Positions 1-7,681 of a stretch of 64,000 nt of DNA are shown here, one piece after another. Numbering within the stretch: position 1 is the stretch's first letter; every line of letters starts with the position of its first letter. Below the pieces are notes generated by a model that saw only the letters and a list, made by a program, of their open reading frames with translations, was not told the origin of the DNA and made no database searches. The translations under genes were made by a program, and so were the position numbers. The stretch comes from SVTX01 sp045660325 (GTDB taxonomy: Bacteria; Bacillota; Clostridia; Oscillospirales; CAG-272), in contig JAZRDO010000022.1 of assembly GCA_045660325.1 (NCBI GenBank), positions 14,284 to 78,283 of the forward strand, written 5' to 3'.

Positions 1-390
1 TCCTACTATATTGCGAAGGGCTTCTTCGATACAGTTCCGAAGTCTCTTGACGAGGCGGCAAGAATCGACGGCGCATCGCGATTCAGAACCTTCTATAAGA
101 TCATTCTTCCGATGAGTAAATCCATTATTATTTATACCATCCTCGTTTCTTTCATAGCCCCGTGGTGCGACTATATTTTCGTATCCTACATTATGGCGGG
201 CGTTCCCGATACGGGTATGTATACGGTTTCTCTCGGTATGTATAAGTGGCTGGAACGCGAAATGATCCAGCAGTACTTTACGACCTTCTGCGCAGCCGCG
301 GTGATCGTGGCAACGCCCATTACCATTCTCTTTATGTGGTTACAGAAGTACTACGTTCAGGGCGTTACAGGCGGCGCGGTAAAGGGATAA
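1..390 (+). CDS. Maltodextrin/sugar ABC transporter permease, MalG type (5'-truncated by window)
   Basis: This is the C-terminal 129 residues of a binding-protein-dependent transport permease; the start lies outside the window and the frame is open from base 1. The EAA loop that docks the ATPase is visible near the beginning (EAARIDGAS followed by FRTFYKIILP), then two hydrophobic segments and a basic-aromatic tail (LQKYYVQGVTGGAVKG) typical of MalG/LacG. It would form half of the membrane channel of a maltodextrin importer. The stop is 9 bases before the amylase lipoprotein, and the ATPase gene follows that, so the three appear to be one operon. The exact sugar is inferred from the amylase neighbour. 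Confidence 0.9.
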   Translation, partial: SYYIAKGFFDTVPKSLDEAARIDGASRFRTFYKIILPMSKSIIIYTILVSFIAPWCDYIFVSYIMAGVPDTGMYTVSLGMYKWLEREMIQQYFTTFCAAAVIVATPITILFMWLQKYYVQGVTGGAVKG

Positions 391-399
391 GGAGGAAAA

Positions 400-1983
400 A
401 TGAAAAGATTTATTTCAGTTTTGCTTCTTATCGCAATTTCGGTGTCGGCTATATCACTTGCGTCCTGCGGCCCCGATGATGATGGTGAGCCTGAAAAAAA
501 GGTAGAGCTTAACATTATCGACGACAGCTACCGCAATTGGTACGAAATTTTCGTGCATAGCTTTTACGATACCGATAACGACGGTATAGGCGACCTTAAC
601 GGCGTTACCGCAAAGCTCGATTACATTAAGGAAATGGGCTTTAACGGTATTTGGCTTATGCCTATCCATCCGTCTCCCACGTACCACAAATACGACGTTA
701 CCGACTATTATGCGATAGACCCCGATTACGGCACTCTTGAGGATTTCAAGAACCTTATCGATGAGGCGCACAAGCGCGGTATCCGAGTTATTATTGACCT
801 TGTGGTCAACCATTCGAGCAACAGTCATCCGTACTTTACCGAGGCTTGCAGCTATATACGTAAGAACGGCGCTCCGGGTGGAAAATATGGCGATTTCTAT
901 AATTTCAGAAAGACACAGGGCGGAGCGTACCACTCGGTTACGGGTACACAGTACGCTTACGAGGGTCAGTTCTGGAGCGGAATGCCCGACCTCAATCTCG
1001 ATAGCGCGGCGGTTCGCGAGGAGATAAAGAACATTATGAAATATTGGCTTTGCGACTACGACGTTGACGGCTTTCGTCTCGACGCGGTTACAAGCTACTA
1101 TACGGGTAATCTTGACGGCAACATCGAGTTCCTCGGCTGGCTCAATACCGAGGCAAAGAAGCTCAAGCCCACGGCTTATATCGTAGGCGAGGCTTGGGTC
1201 ACAAGTGATTATACTATCAACCGTTATTATGAGAGCGGATGCGACAGCTTCTTCCTCTTTACGGGATCACAGGCAGGCGGCAGCATTGCTACGGCAGTAA
1301 AACAGTGTAGCGGTAAGGCGATCGGCGAGCTGTTTATGAGCTTGCAGTCCACGTACGGCGACGCGATCTTGGCTCCGTTCCTCGGTAATCACGACACGAT
1401 GCGTCCCGGTAGCTTTATGCCCGGTAAGGAAAACGTGAAAATGGCGGCGGGCGTGCTTTCAATGATGAATGGCGGTGTCTTCGTTTATTACGGCGAGGAG
1501 ATCGGTATGATCAGTAAGGGCGGTAACAATTCCGACCCCGCAAAGAGAATCGCCATGAAATGGCAGGCGAAGAATATTTACGAGGGACACTGTTATCTCC
1601 CGCCCGAGAACACACCCATTGACGAAACCTCTTATTATTACCCCTCGGTTGCCGAGCAAATGGAGGATGCGGAAAGCATTCTTAATTACTACAAGCAGGC
1701 AATGGAGCTTCGTAACCGATTCCCCTCGATTGCCAGAGGAGAGGTTACGTATTATCCCGAAGGGCAGAGCAATTACGTTTGCGTTATCACAAAGGAATAC
1801 ATGGATGAAAAGATAACCATTGTATTCAATATGGATAGCTTTGAGCAGAAGGTTACGCTCGATAAGGCAGCTCTCGGTTACAGTGAGCTTGTAGGCTCAC
1901 TTTACGCGCAGGGCGGAGAGTTTTCGTTTGACGATAGCGGCGCGCTTATTATGCCCCCGCAATCAATCGCAATCTTTAAGTAA
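400..1983 (+). CDS. GH13 alpha-amylase family lipoprotein
   Basis: A 527-residue glycoside hydrolase of family GH13, predicted to be anchored on the outer face of the membrane. A signal peptide ends in the lipobox LASC, making Cys23 the lipidated residue. Conserved GH13 regions are in order: DLVVNH (about 133-138), GFRLDAV with nucleophile Asp228, VGEAW with acid/base Glu264, and NHD with Asp332. It should cut alpha-glucans or maltodextrins at the cell surface for the importer encoded on both sides of it. The start has AGGAGG seven bases upstream. Whether it acts on alpha-1,4 or alpha-1,6 bonds cannot be told from sequence alone. Confidence 0.9.
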   Translation: MKRFISVLLLIAISVSAISLASCGPDDDGEPEKKVELNIIDDSYRNWYEIFVHSFYDTDNDGIGDLNGVTAKLDYIKEMGFNGIWLMPIHPSPTYHKYDVTDYYAIDPDYGTLEDFKNLIDEAHKRGIRVIIDLVVNHSSNSHPYFTEACSYIRKNGAPGGKYGDFYNFRKTQGGAYHSVTGTQYAYEGQFWSGMPDLNLDSAAVREEIKNIMKYWLCDYDVDGFRLDAVTSYYTGNLDGNIEFLGWLNTEAKKLKPTAYIVGEAWVTSDYTINRYYESGCDSFFLFTGSQAGGSIATAVKQCSGKAIGELFMSLQSTYGDAILAPFLGNHDTMRPGSFMPGKENVKMAAGVLSMMNGGVFVYYGEEIGMISKGGNNSDPAKRIAMKWQAKNIYEGHCYLPPENTPIDETSYYYPSVAEQMEDAESILNYYKQAMELRNRFPSIARGEVTYYPEGQSNYVCVITKEYMDEKITIVFNMDSFEQKVTLDKAALGYSELVGSLYAQGGEFSFDDSGALIMPPQSIAIFK

Positions 1984-1995
1984 GGAGAAAATATT

Positions 1996-3879
1996 ATGGC
2001 AAGTTTGTCACTTAAACATATTTTCAAGGTATATGACGGAGGCGTTAAGGCAGTAAACGACTTCTGTATGGATATAGACGACAAGGAATTTATTGTGTTT
2101 GTCGGTCCCTCGGGATGCGGTAAATCCACAACGCTCCGTATGATCGCGGGTCTTGAGGAGATCACCGCGGGTGAGCTTCGAATTGACAACGAGATCGTTA
2201 ACGACGTAGAGCCCAAGGACAGAAATATCGCGATGGTATTCCAGAACTACGCGCTCTATCCTCATATGAGTGTTTATGAAAACATGGCGTTCTCCCTTCG
2301 TACGATGCATATGCCTAAGGACCAGATCCATGAAAAGGTAATGGAAGCGGCGGAGATCCTCGGTATTACCGAATATCTTCAGAGAAAGCCTAAGGCTCTC
2401 TCGGGCGGTCAGAGACAGAGAGTTGCTCTCGGTCGCGCGATCGTTCGTCAGCCAAAGGTATTCCTTCTTGACGAGCCTCTCTCCAACCTTGATGCGAAGC
2501 TTCGCGCGGCGATGAGAGCTGAGATCTCCCGTCTCCACGAAAAGCTTGGTACGACCTTTATCTACGTTACACACGATCAGGTAGAGGCGATGACTATGGG
2601 TTCGAGAATCGTCGTTATGAAGGACGGCTACGTTCAGCAGATCGACACACCTATCAATCTTTATAAGTATCCCGACAATATGTTCGTTGCGGGCTTTATC
2701 GGTACACCCCAGATGAATTTCTTCGATGCTACTATCACAAAGGACGGCGACAACGTAAGATTTGCGCTTGACTGCGGTACGAACGTAGATATGGAATACA
2801 TTCAGGCGGACAAGATCCCCGTAAACTATATGGACGGCGAGCATAAGGTCGTATTCGGTATAAGACCCGACGCGGTACGCGTTTATAACAGCAACAACTA
2901 CGACGACGGCTCTTGGTCAAGAGCAAAGGCAGTAGTAAGCGTAGTAGAGGTTCTCGGTGGAGAAACTCTCATTTATGCAAACCTCAATCTTGAAACACCC
3001 GACGCTACGAGCGGCGCGATCATCATTAAGGCTGATTCCGACATTGCAGTTCGTCGTGGTGAGATAATCGAAATTGAAATTTCCAAGAGAAAGTTCCACG
3101 TGTTCGACAGTGAAACACAGAAGAGCATCAGAAGAAGAATTCCCGATGAAAATATCATTACCGCATCCATACTTGACGGTAAGCTTGGATTTGAGGGTCA
3201 GATCTTTGATCTTCCTCGTGCAATTCGCTGTGAAAACAGTGAGAGCGTAGAAATTTCTATGCCTATCTCGGCTATGACGCTCGGTAAGGGATCAGGTAAG
3301 GCGCGCGTTCAGTGGAAAGAATCCATTGAGGGCAAGACGCTTTACTTCCTCAAGGTTGGCGAGCTTACTCAGTTCTCACTTGAGTATGGCGAGGCGAGAT
3401 TCAAGATCGGCGATGAGGTTGATTTCGATATCGACTTTACACAGATGTCTGTAAAGGCTCTCGGCGTAGCGCCCTTGTGCCTTACAAATGCGCTTGAAGG
3501 TACGTTTATCAAGGAAAAGGCGGGCAAGACGTATAACTTCTTCATGAAGGTAGGCGATGCAAAGCTTGTTCCTACCGACGATATATGCGAGAAGGTATTT
3601 GCTTGTAAGGGCAACAAGATCTTCCGTGTTCCGCTTGAGTACGTAATTGATGCTAAGGCATTGACGGTTATTCCTCACGAGGAAGGCGCGAGCAACGTTC
3701 TTGCAGGAACAGTTGTTGAAACCCTTGATTACGGACACGAGCAGTACGCTGTTATTGACGTATACGGTCAGAAATTGACGGCTATTTACGGAGGTAACGT
3801 GGGCGACACCGTTGACGTTGCAGTTCCCGTGGAAAAGCTTACTATCAAGGATAAGTCAATCGATATTATTATCGTTTAA
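1996..3879 (+). CDS. ABC transporter ATP-binding protein, MalK/MsmX type with long C-terminal extension
   Basis: This 627-residue ATPase powers sugar import. Walker A is at residues 37-45 (GPSGCGKST), the Q-loop Gln at 83, the LSGGQ signature at 135-139 and Walker B VFLLDE at 155-160. MalK/MsmX proteins are usually about 370 residues, with one TOBE-type regulatory region. Here the MalK-like part is followed by roughly 250 extra residues that look like further small beta-rich (TOBE-like) domains. It closes the operon; a terminator follows. MsmX-type ATPases often serve several sugar importers, so its range could be wider than this operon. The extension is intact and in frame, so it is not a sequencing artefact visible here. 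Confidence 0.9.
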   Translation: MASLSLKHIFKVYDGGVKAVNDFCMDIDDKEFIVFVGPSGCGKSTTLRMIAGLEEITAGELRIDNEIVNDVEPKDRNIAMVFQNYALYPHMSVYENMAFSLRTMHMPKDQIHEKVMEAAEILGITEYLQRKPKALSGGQRQRVALGRAIVRQPKVFLLDEPLSNLDAKLRAAMRAEISRLHEKLGTTFIYVTHDQVEAMTMGSRIVVMKDGYVQQIDTPINLYKYPDNMFVAGFIGTPQMNFFDATITKDGDNVRFALDCGTNVDMEYIQADKIPVNYMDGEHKVVFGIRPDAVRVYNSNNYDDGSWSRAKAVVSVVEVLGGETLIYANLNLETPDATSGAIIIKADSDIAVRRGEIIEIEISKRKFHVFDSETQKSIRRRIPDENIITASILDGKLGFEGQIFDLPRAIRCENSESVEISMPISAMTLGKGSGKARVQWKESIEGKTLYFLKVGELTQFSLEYGEARFKIGDEVDFDIDFTQMSVKALGVAPLCLTNALEGTFIKEKAGKTYNFFMKVGDAKLVPTDDICEKVFACKGNKIFRVPLEYVIDAKALTVIPHEEGASNVLAGTVVETLDYGHEQYAVIDVYGQKLTAIYGGNVGDTVDVAVPVEKLTIKDKSIDIIIV

Positions 3880-3889
3880 TATTGAAAGA

Positions 3890-3918
3890 ACGGGCGGTCG
3901 TATGACCGTCCGTTTCTT
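3890..3918 (+). terminator. Rho-independent terminator of the maltodextrin operon
   Basis: Ten-pair stem ACGGGCGGTC/GACCGTCCGT with one G-T pair and a GTAT loop, followed by a T-rich run. Confidence 0.8.
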
Positions 3919-3936
3919 GTGTTGACATATTTTCCC

Positions 3937-3966
3937 TTGACATTTAAAATAAGACTGTGCTATAAT
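3937..3966 (+). promoter_or_regulatory. Promoter of the alpha/beta hydrolase gene
   Basis: TTGACA, 18-base spacer, TATAAT; the gene begins 22 bases after the -10 box. Confidence 0.75.
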
Positions 3967-3988
3967 AAAAAAGAAGGGTGGTGGTCTT

Positions 3989-5047
3989 ATGCCTAAAACG
4001 TTAAAAAGAATACTTATTATTACGGTTAGCGTTATACTTGGATTTTTATTTGTGCATATGCCGCTGACTACTCCTATTGCGTACGAGGCGTTCTTCCAGA
4101 CGCGCTACGAAACACCGGATTGGCTTGAATTTTCGGTTGAGGATTTTGACGGCCTTACGGTTGAAAGAAGCGATTTTCTATCAGGTAAGACATCTCTTGC
4201 GGGATACAAATACAAAAAGGGCGACGATAATATCAAGGGCGTTGTCGTTGTCGCTCACGGAATGGGCGGCGGACACAACTGGTTTATGCCATATATAAAT
4301 TACTTTACGGATAATGGATATTACGTTTTCGCATATGACGCTCACGGCAACGATAACAGCGGCGGTAAGAATATCCGTGGACTTCCGCAGGGAATTATAG
4401 ACCTTGATCTTGCTATCCGCCACGTAAAAGGGGATGCGGATTATACGGGGCTTCCTATTATGCTTTTCGGTCATAGCTGGGGAGGATATTCGGTGGGCAA
4501 CGTGCTTGAATTTCATAACGATATTGCGGCGGCGGTGATCGTCGCGGGCTTCAACGAAAGCGAGGATATTATAAGACACCACGCGGGAAGATTCGTAGGC
4601 CCATTCGTTCATATCGGAATCCCGTACGTTGACGCGTATGAGCGTATAAAATTCGGCAATGATTATGCGAAGACCTCGGCAATCGAAGCAATGCGGGGGT
4701 GTGATACGGGAATTATGATCGTGCAGGGCGGAGATGACACGACAGTTCCTGCGAAGTGCGGATACGATAAGATGTATGATGCATTTTACGGAAACGAACG
4801 ATTTGAATTTCATTTCTATTCGGGGCGCGATCATAAATATATTTTCTATTCCGACGATGCTTACGATTATATAAAGCAGCTCGAGAGGGATTACCTTACT
4901 TACGTCAAGGAAAGTGGAAAAAAGAAAAATGCCGCGAGCATGAATGAATTTATGGCGGAAAATCTCGATTCCGAAAGAAGATTTGAAATAAATCTTGATC
5001 TTTGCGAGAAAATTATAAAAATGTATGATAAATACAGTAAGAATTAA
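3989..5047 (+). CDS. Membrane-anchored alpha/beta hydrolase
   Basis: A 352-residue serine hydrolase of the alpha/beta-fold (S33 aminopeptidase/BAAT-like) kind. An N-terminal hydrophobic stretch (about residues 6-27) suggests a membrane anchor with the catalytic domain outside. The nucleophile elbow GHSWGG and an upstream VAHGMGGG oxyanion-type motif are clear; VQGGDDTTVP supplies the probable acid and GRDHKYIF the probable His. A ribosome site (GAAGGGTGG) precedes the ATG. Its substrate is unknown. It has its own promoter and is followed after 14 bases by a small Cys-rich gene, so the two are probably co-transcribed. Confidence 0.8.
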   Translation: MPKTLKRILIITVSVILGFLFVHMPLTTPIAYEAFFQTRYETPDWLEFSVEDFDGLTVERSDFLSGKTSLAGYKYKKGDDNIKGVVVVAHGMGGGHNWFMPYINYFTDNGYYVFAYDAHGNDNSGGKNIRGLPQGIIDLDLAIRHVKGDADYTGLPIMLFGHSWGGYSVGNVLEFHNDIAAAVIVAGFNESEDIIRHHAGRFVGPFVHIGIPYVDAYERIKFGNDYAKTSAIEAMRGCDTGIMIVQGGDDTTVPAKCGYDKMYDAFYGNERFEFHFYSGRDHKYIFYSDDAYDYIKQLERDYLTYVKESGKKKNAASMNEFMAENLDSERRFEINLDLCEKIIKMYDKYSKN

Positions 5048-5061
5048 AGGGGGAGATTATT

Positions 5062-5274
5062 ATGGCACAAAAATATCCGTCAAGCTGGAAGCATTGCGCT
5101 ACGTGTGTGTATTGGACAGGACGCCGAGACGTTGACTTCTTCGGTCAGTGGGTGAGCGTTGATTCCACGCAAACGAAGGGAAGATGTATGTGTCGCTGCG
5201 GCGGCTGGAGCAGGCAGGAGACTCCCGCGTCTCTCAATTGCTCGGCTTACTTAAAGTGGCCCGCGCTTTCTTGA
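5062..5274 (+). CDS. Small Cys-rich protein, possible zinc ribbon
   Basis: A 70-residue protein I do not recognise by name. It has six cysteines: C12 and C15 (CATC), C42, C44 and C46 (CMCRC) and C60, a pattern suited to a small metal-binding fold. It also has five tryptophans and no signal peptide. The start follows AAAGGGGGAG with good spacing, and a strong terminator follows the stop, so it is a genuine gene at the end of the hydrolase transcript. Function unknown. Confidence 0.7.
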   Translation: MAQKYPSSWKHCATCVYWTGRRDVDFFGQWVSVDSTQTKGRCMCRCGGWSRQETPASLNCSAYLKWPALS

Positions 5275-5294
5275 CGTGAATTTATACTTATAAA

Positions 5295-5330
5295 AGCTCC
5301 CCTCGGGCATACCGAGGGGAGTTTTTATTT
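5295..5330 (+). terminator. Terminator after the Cys-rich gene
   Basis: Ten-pair stem CTCCCCTCGG/CCGAGGGGAG and a T-run. Confidence 0.85.
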
Positions 5331-5360
5331 CTTAAAAATTCTTAAAGTGTTCATAAAAGG

Positions 5361-5389
5361 TTGATTTGTACTGATCTTTGTGGTAAAAT
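5361..5389 (+). promoter_or_regulatory. Promoter of the YwaF-like gene
   Basis: TTGATT, 17 bases, TAAAAT. It overlaps the first possible upstream start of the gene and so argues for the start at 5427. Confidence 0.6.
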
Positions 5390-5426
5390 TATCATAGAAA
5401 GTCAAAAAATGTCGAGGAGATTTTTT

Positions 5427-6209
5427 ATGTATTATCCGATATTACACAACTTTTTAAAAGAGCAGGCAACTGAAAAGCCCTTTACAGCGTTTTCAATCTA
5501 CCACATTATTTATATCGCAATAGTGGTTTTGTTGCCTATTCTCACTATTCTTTTGTTCAGAAAAAAGGATCAGTCGGTAAAGGAAAAGGTGATAAAGACC
5601 TTTGTAGCGATTCCGTTCGCGCTCTATATGCTTGACTTTATGATTATGCCGTTCTCGTACGGATATATCGACGTTGACAAGCTTCCTTTCCATTCCTGTA
5701 CGCTTCTTTCTATTCTTATCTTCGTTGCATGCAACGGTAAGTTCTTAAGAAAATATCGCGTGAATTTTGCAATGATCGCTATATTCTCTGACCTTATGTA
5801 CGTGGCCTACCCGTCAGGTGTTATTGACGGAAATCCTTTGTCCTACCGTGTGAATCAGACGCTTCTTTTCCACTCTCTTATGATCGTGAGCGGAATAATT
5901 ATCTTGGCACTTGACGAGGAGGGCCCGAGATTCAAGAAGTGCTACCGCGATCCCATTATCCTCACTTGCATGAGCATTTGGGCTCTTATCGGTAACGCGT
6001 TGTACAGCACCGCCTCCGCATGTGAGTGCTGTGGATATAACCGTAGCTTCAACTGGTTCTTCGTTAAGGCAGACCCCCTCGGTATCTTCTCCGAGCCCAC
6101 GTCCCATTACATAATGCCTTGGCTCAATATTATCGTTTTCTTTATTCTTAATCTTATCATCTACGGCATATTCGCCCTGATCCGCAATTCCAAGAAAAAG
6201 AAGGCGTAA
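5427..6209 (+). CDS. YwaF/TIGR02206-like integral membrane protein
   Basis: A 260-residue polytopic membrane protein with about six or seven hydrophobic helices. The pattern, with a conserved LPFHSCTL in an early helix and a WFFVKADPLGIF-type loop late in the protein, resembles the TIGR02206 (YwaF, TMEM164-like) family, whose function is not established. The start at ATG 5427 is preferred: GAGGAGA lies six bases upstream, and the longer frame from 5361 would run through the promoter. It stands alone between two terminators. Confidence 0.75.
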   Translation: MYYPILHNFLKEQATEKPFTAFSIYHIIYIAIVVLLPILTILLFRKKDQSVKEKVIKTFVAIPFALYMLDFMIMPFSYGYIDVDKLPFHSCTLLSILIFVACNGKFLRKYRVNFAMIAIFSDLMYVAYPSGVIDGNPLSYRVNQTLLFHSLMIVSGIIILALDEEGPRFKKCYRDPIILTCMSIWALIGNALYSTASACECCGYNRSFNWFFVKADPLGIFSEPTSHYIMPWLNIIVFFILNLIIYGIFALIRNSKKKKA

Positions 6210-6218
6210 GACTATAGG

Positions 6219-6247
6219 AAAAGCATCCCCAACGGGGTGCTTTTTCC
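6219..6247 (+). terminator. Terminator after YwaF-like gene
   Basis: Stem AAGCATCCCC/GGGGTGCTT and a T-run. Confidence 0.85.
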
Positions 6248-6279
6248 ATATATTTTTTTAATTTAATTTGCTATAAATC

Positions 6280-6308
6280 TTGAAATATGCCGAAAAATGT
6301 GTTATAAT
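6280..6308 (+). promoter_or_regulatory. mscL promoter
   Basis: TTGAAA, 17 bases, TATAAT; 37 bases before the mscL start. Confidence 0.75.
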
Positions 6309-6344
6309 GAAAAAGTAGTAGATTAAATTTTTCATGGAGGAAAT

Positions 6345-6980
6345 ATGAAAAAGTTTTTTAAAGAATTCAAGGCCTTTATCACGCGCGGCAACGTGCTTGA
6401 TATGGCAGTCGGCGTTATCGTCGGCGGTGCATTTACCGCAATCGTAAACGGACTTTCAAACTTTATTTTGAAGCCCATCGTTAATTTCGTTATTTATAAG
6501 GTTCTTTTCTGGATCACAAAGGAAGAGAAGGGTCTCTCTGAGATATTCACGTTCTTGAAGAGAGTTGACACTGTTGATGCTGAGACGGGAAAGGTCGTTC
6601 TCGACTCCGTTACAGGTCTGCCCGTTCCCGATCTTGCAAACTCTATTTACATTGACTGGGGTTCCTTCATTACCGCAATTATCAACTTCATACTTATCGC
6701 TCTGGTTCTTTTCTGCATCGTTAAGTTTATTAACAAGGTAAGAGAAGAAAACCGCGAGCTTATTGCAGGTAAGATCTCCAAGGAAGACAGACGTGAGATG
6801 AAGAAGCTCGGTATCAAGCGTCGCGATAAGGCTGCAGTTGCCGCTTACTTTGAAGCAAAGGCAAAGAAGGAAGCCGAGGCAAAGGCGGCTGCCGAAGAAA
6901 AGGCAAGACTTGACCGCGAGGCAAATCCCACGGCTGAGGATCTTTTAAAGAAGATCGTAGTGCTTCTTGAAAACAAGTAA
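6345..6980 (+). CDS. mscL: Large-conductance mechanosensitive channel MscL
   Basis: The N-terminus (FKAFITRGNVLDMAVGVIVG, then AFTAIVNGL) is the MscL TM1 signature, and a second helix FITAIINFILIALVLFCIV matches TM2. MscL forms a homopentameric pore that opens under hypo-osmotic stress. At 211 residues it is well above the usual 130-150: the periplasmic loop between the helices is longer, and the cytoplasmic tail has an added charged Ala/Glu/Lys-rich helix before the conserved end (TAEDLLKKIVVLLENK). GGAGG precedes the ATG. It is a single-gene unit with its own promoter and terminator. Confidence 0.95.
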   Translation: MKKFFKEFKAFITRGNVLDMAVGVIVGGAFTAIVNGLSNFILKPIVNFVIYKVLFWITKEEKGLSEIFTFLKRVDTVDAETGKVVLDSVTGLPVPDLANSIYIDWGSFITAIINFILIALVLFCIVKFINKVREENRELIAGKISKEDRREMKKLGIKRRDKAAVAAYFEAKAKKEAEAKAAAEEKARLDREANPTAEDLLKKIVVLLENK

Positions 6981-6990
6981 TAATAAAAAA

Positions 6991-7018
6991 CGGACAGGTG
7001 TATGCCTGTCCTTTTTTT
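6991..7018 (+). terminator. mscL terminator
   Basis: GGACAGG/CCTGTCC stem and a seven-T run. Confidence 0.85.
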
Positions 7019-7033
7019 GTGCTTTGATTTTGC

Positions 7034-7062
7034 TTGACACAAAAGGAAAATTGTGATATACT
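7034..7062 (+). promoter_or_regulatory. Promoter of the SGNH-GH3 operon
   Basis: TTGACA, 17 bases, TATACT; 37 bases before the start. Confidence 0.75.
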
Positions 7063-7099
7063 TTTCTTATGAGTTCAATGCTTTTTAAGGGTTAAAACT

Positions 7100-7666
7100 A
7101 TGAAGAAAATTTTATTTTTAGGAAATAGCTTTACATACTATTATAACTTGCCTGAGCTTGTTGAGGAAGGCGCGAGGGGTGAGCTTATATGCCACTCAAT
7201 CACTCGCGGCGGCGCGTATCTTAATGCGTATAAAACTCCGACAGATGAGCTTCGCATCCGTCTTGACGAGATGGTCTTCAATAACGAATATGACTACGTC
7301 GTTTTGCAGGAGCAGAGCCTTAATGCAATTTTGAATTTTGCGGATTTTGAGAGCTCGGTCAAGCACGTAAAATCCCTTGTCGGTAAAGCGAAAATACTTA
7401 TTTATCAAACGTGGAGCTATGCCGACGGCTCGCCTTTGCTTTTGAGCACGGGACTTACGTTTGACGAGATGACCGACGGACTTGAAAATGCGGCAAACAG
7501 AGTCGCAAAAGAGATAAATGCTGACGTAATACCTGTAGGTCGTGTATTTTACAATGCGATCAAAAACGGTAGAGCCGATCTGTACGACGCGGACTGTCTG
7601 CATCCGTCAAGGGTGGGAACAGCTCTTGCCGCAAACGTATTTTTAGAATATTTCAATAAACTTTAA
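7100..7666 (+). CDS. SGNH/GDSL-like hydrolase
   Basis: A 188-residue protein with the SGNH hydrolase layout: GNS block I at residues 8-10, a Gln/Glu-rich block (VVLQEQSLN) in the position of block III, and DADCLHPSRVG at the C-terminus with the catalytic Asp and His. It resembles the DUF4886-type members, and probably removes acetyl or other ester groups from carbohydrate. There is no signal peptide, so it should be cytoplasmic. It lies 15 bases ahead of a GH3 glycosidase, which fits deacetylation of imported glycosides before hydrolysis; that link is inference. Confidence 0.7.
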   Translation: MKKILFLGNSFTYYYNLPELVEEGARGELICHSITRGGAYLNAYKTPTDELRIRLDEMVFNNEYDYVVLQEQSLNAILNFADFESSVKHVKSLVGKAKILIYQTWSYADGSPLLLSTGLTFDEMTDGLENAANRVAKEINADVIPVGRVFYNAIKNGRADLYDADCLHPSRVGTALAANVFLEYFNKL

Positions 7667-7681
7667 TTTGGGGGAACGAAT

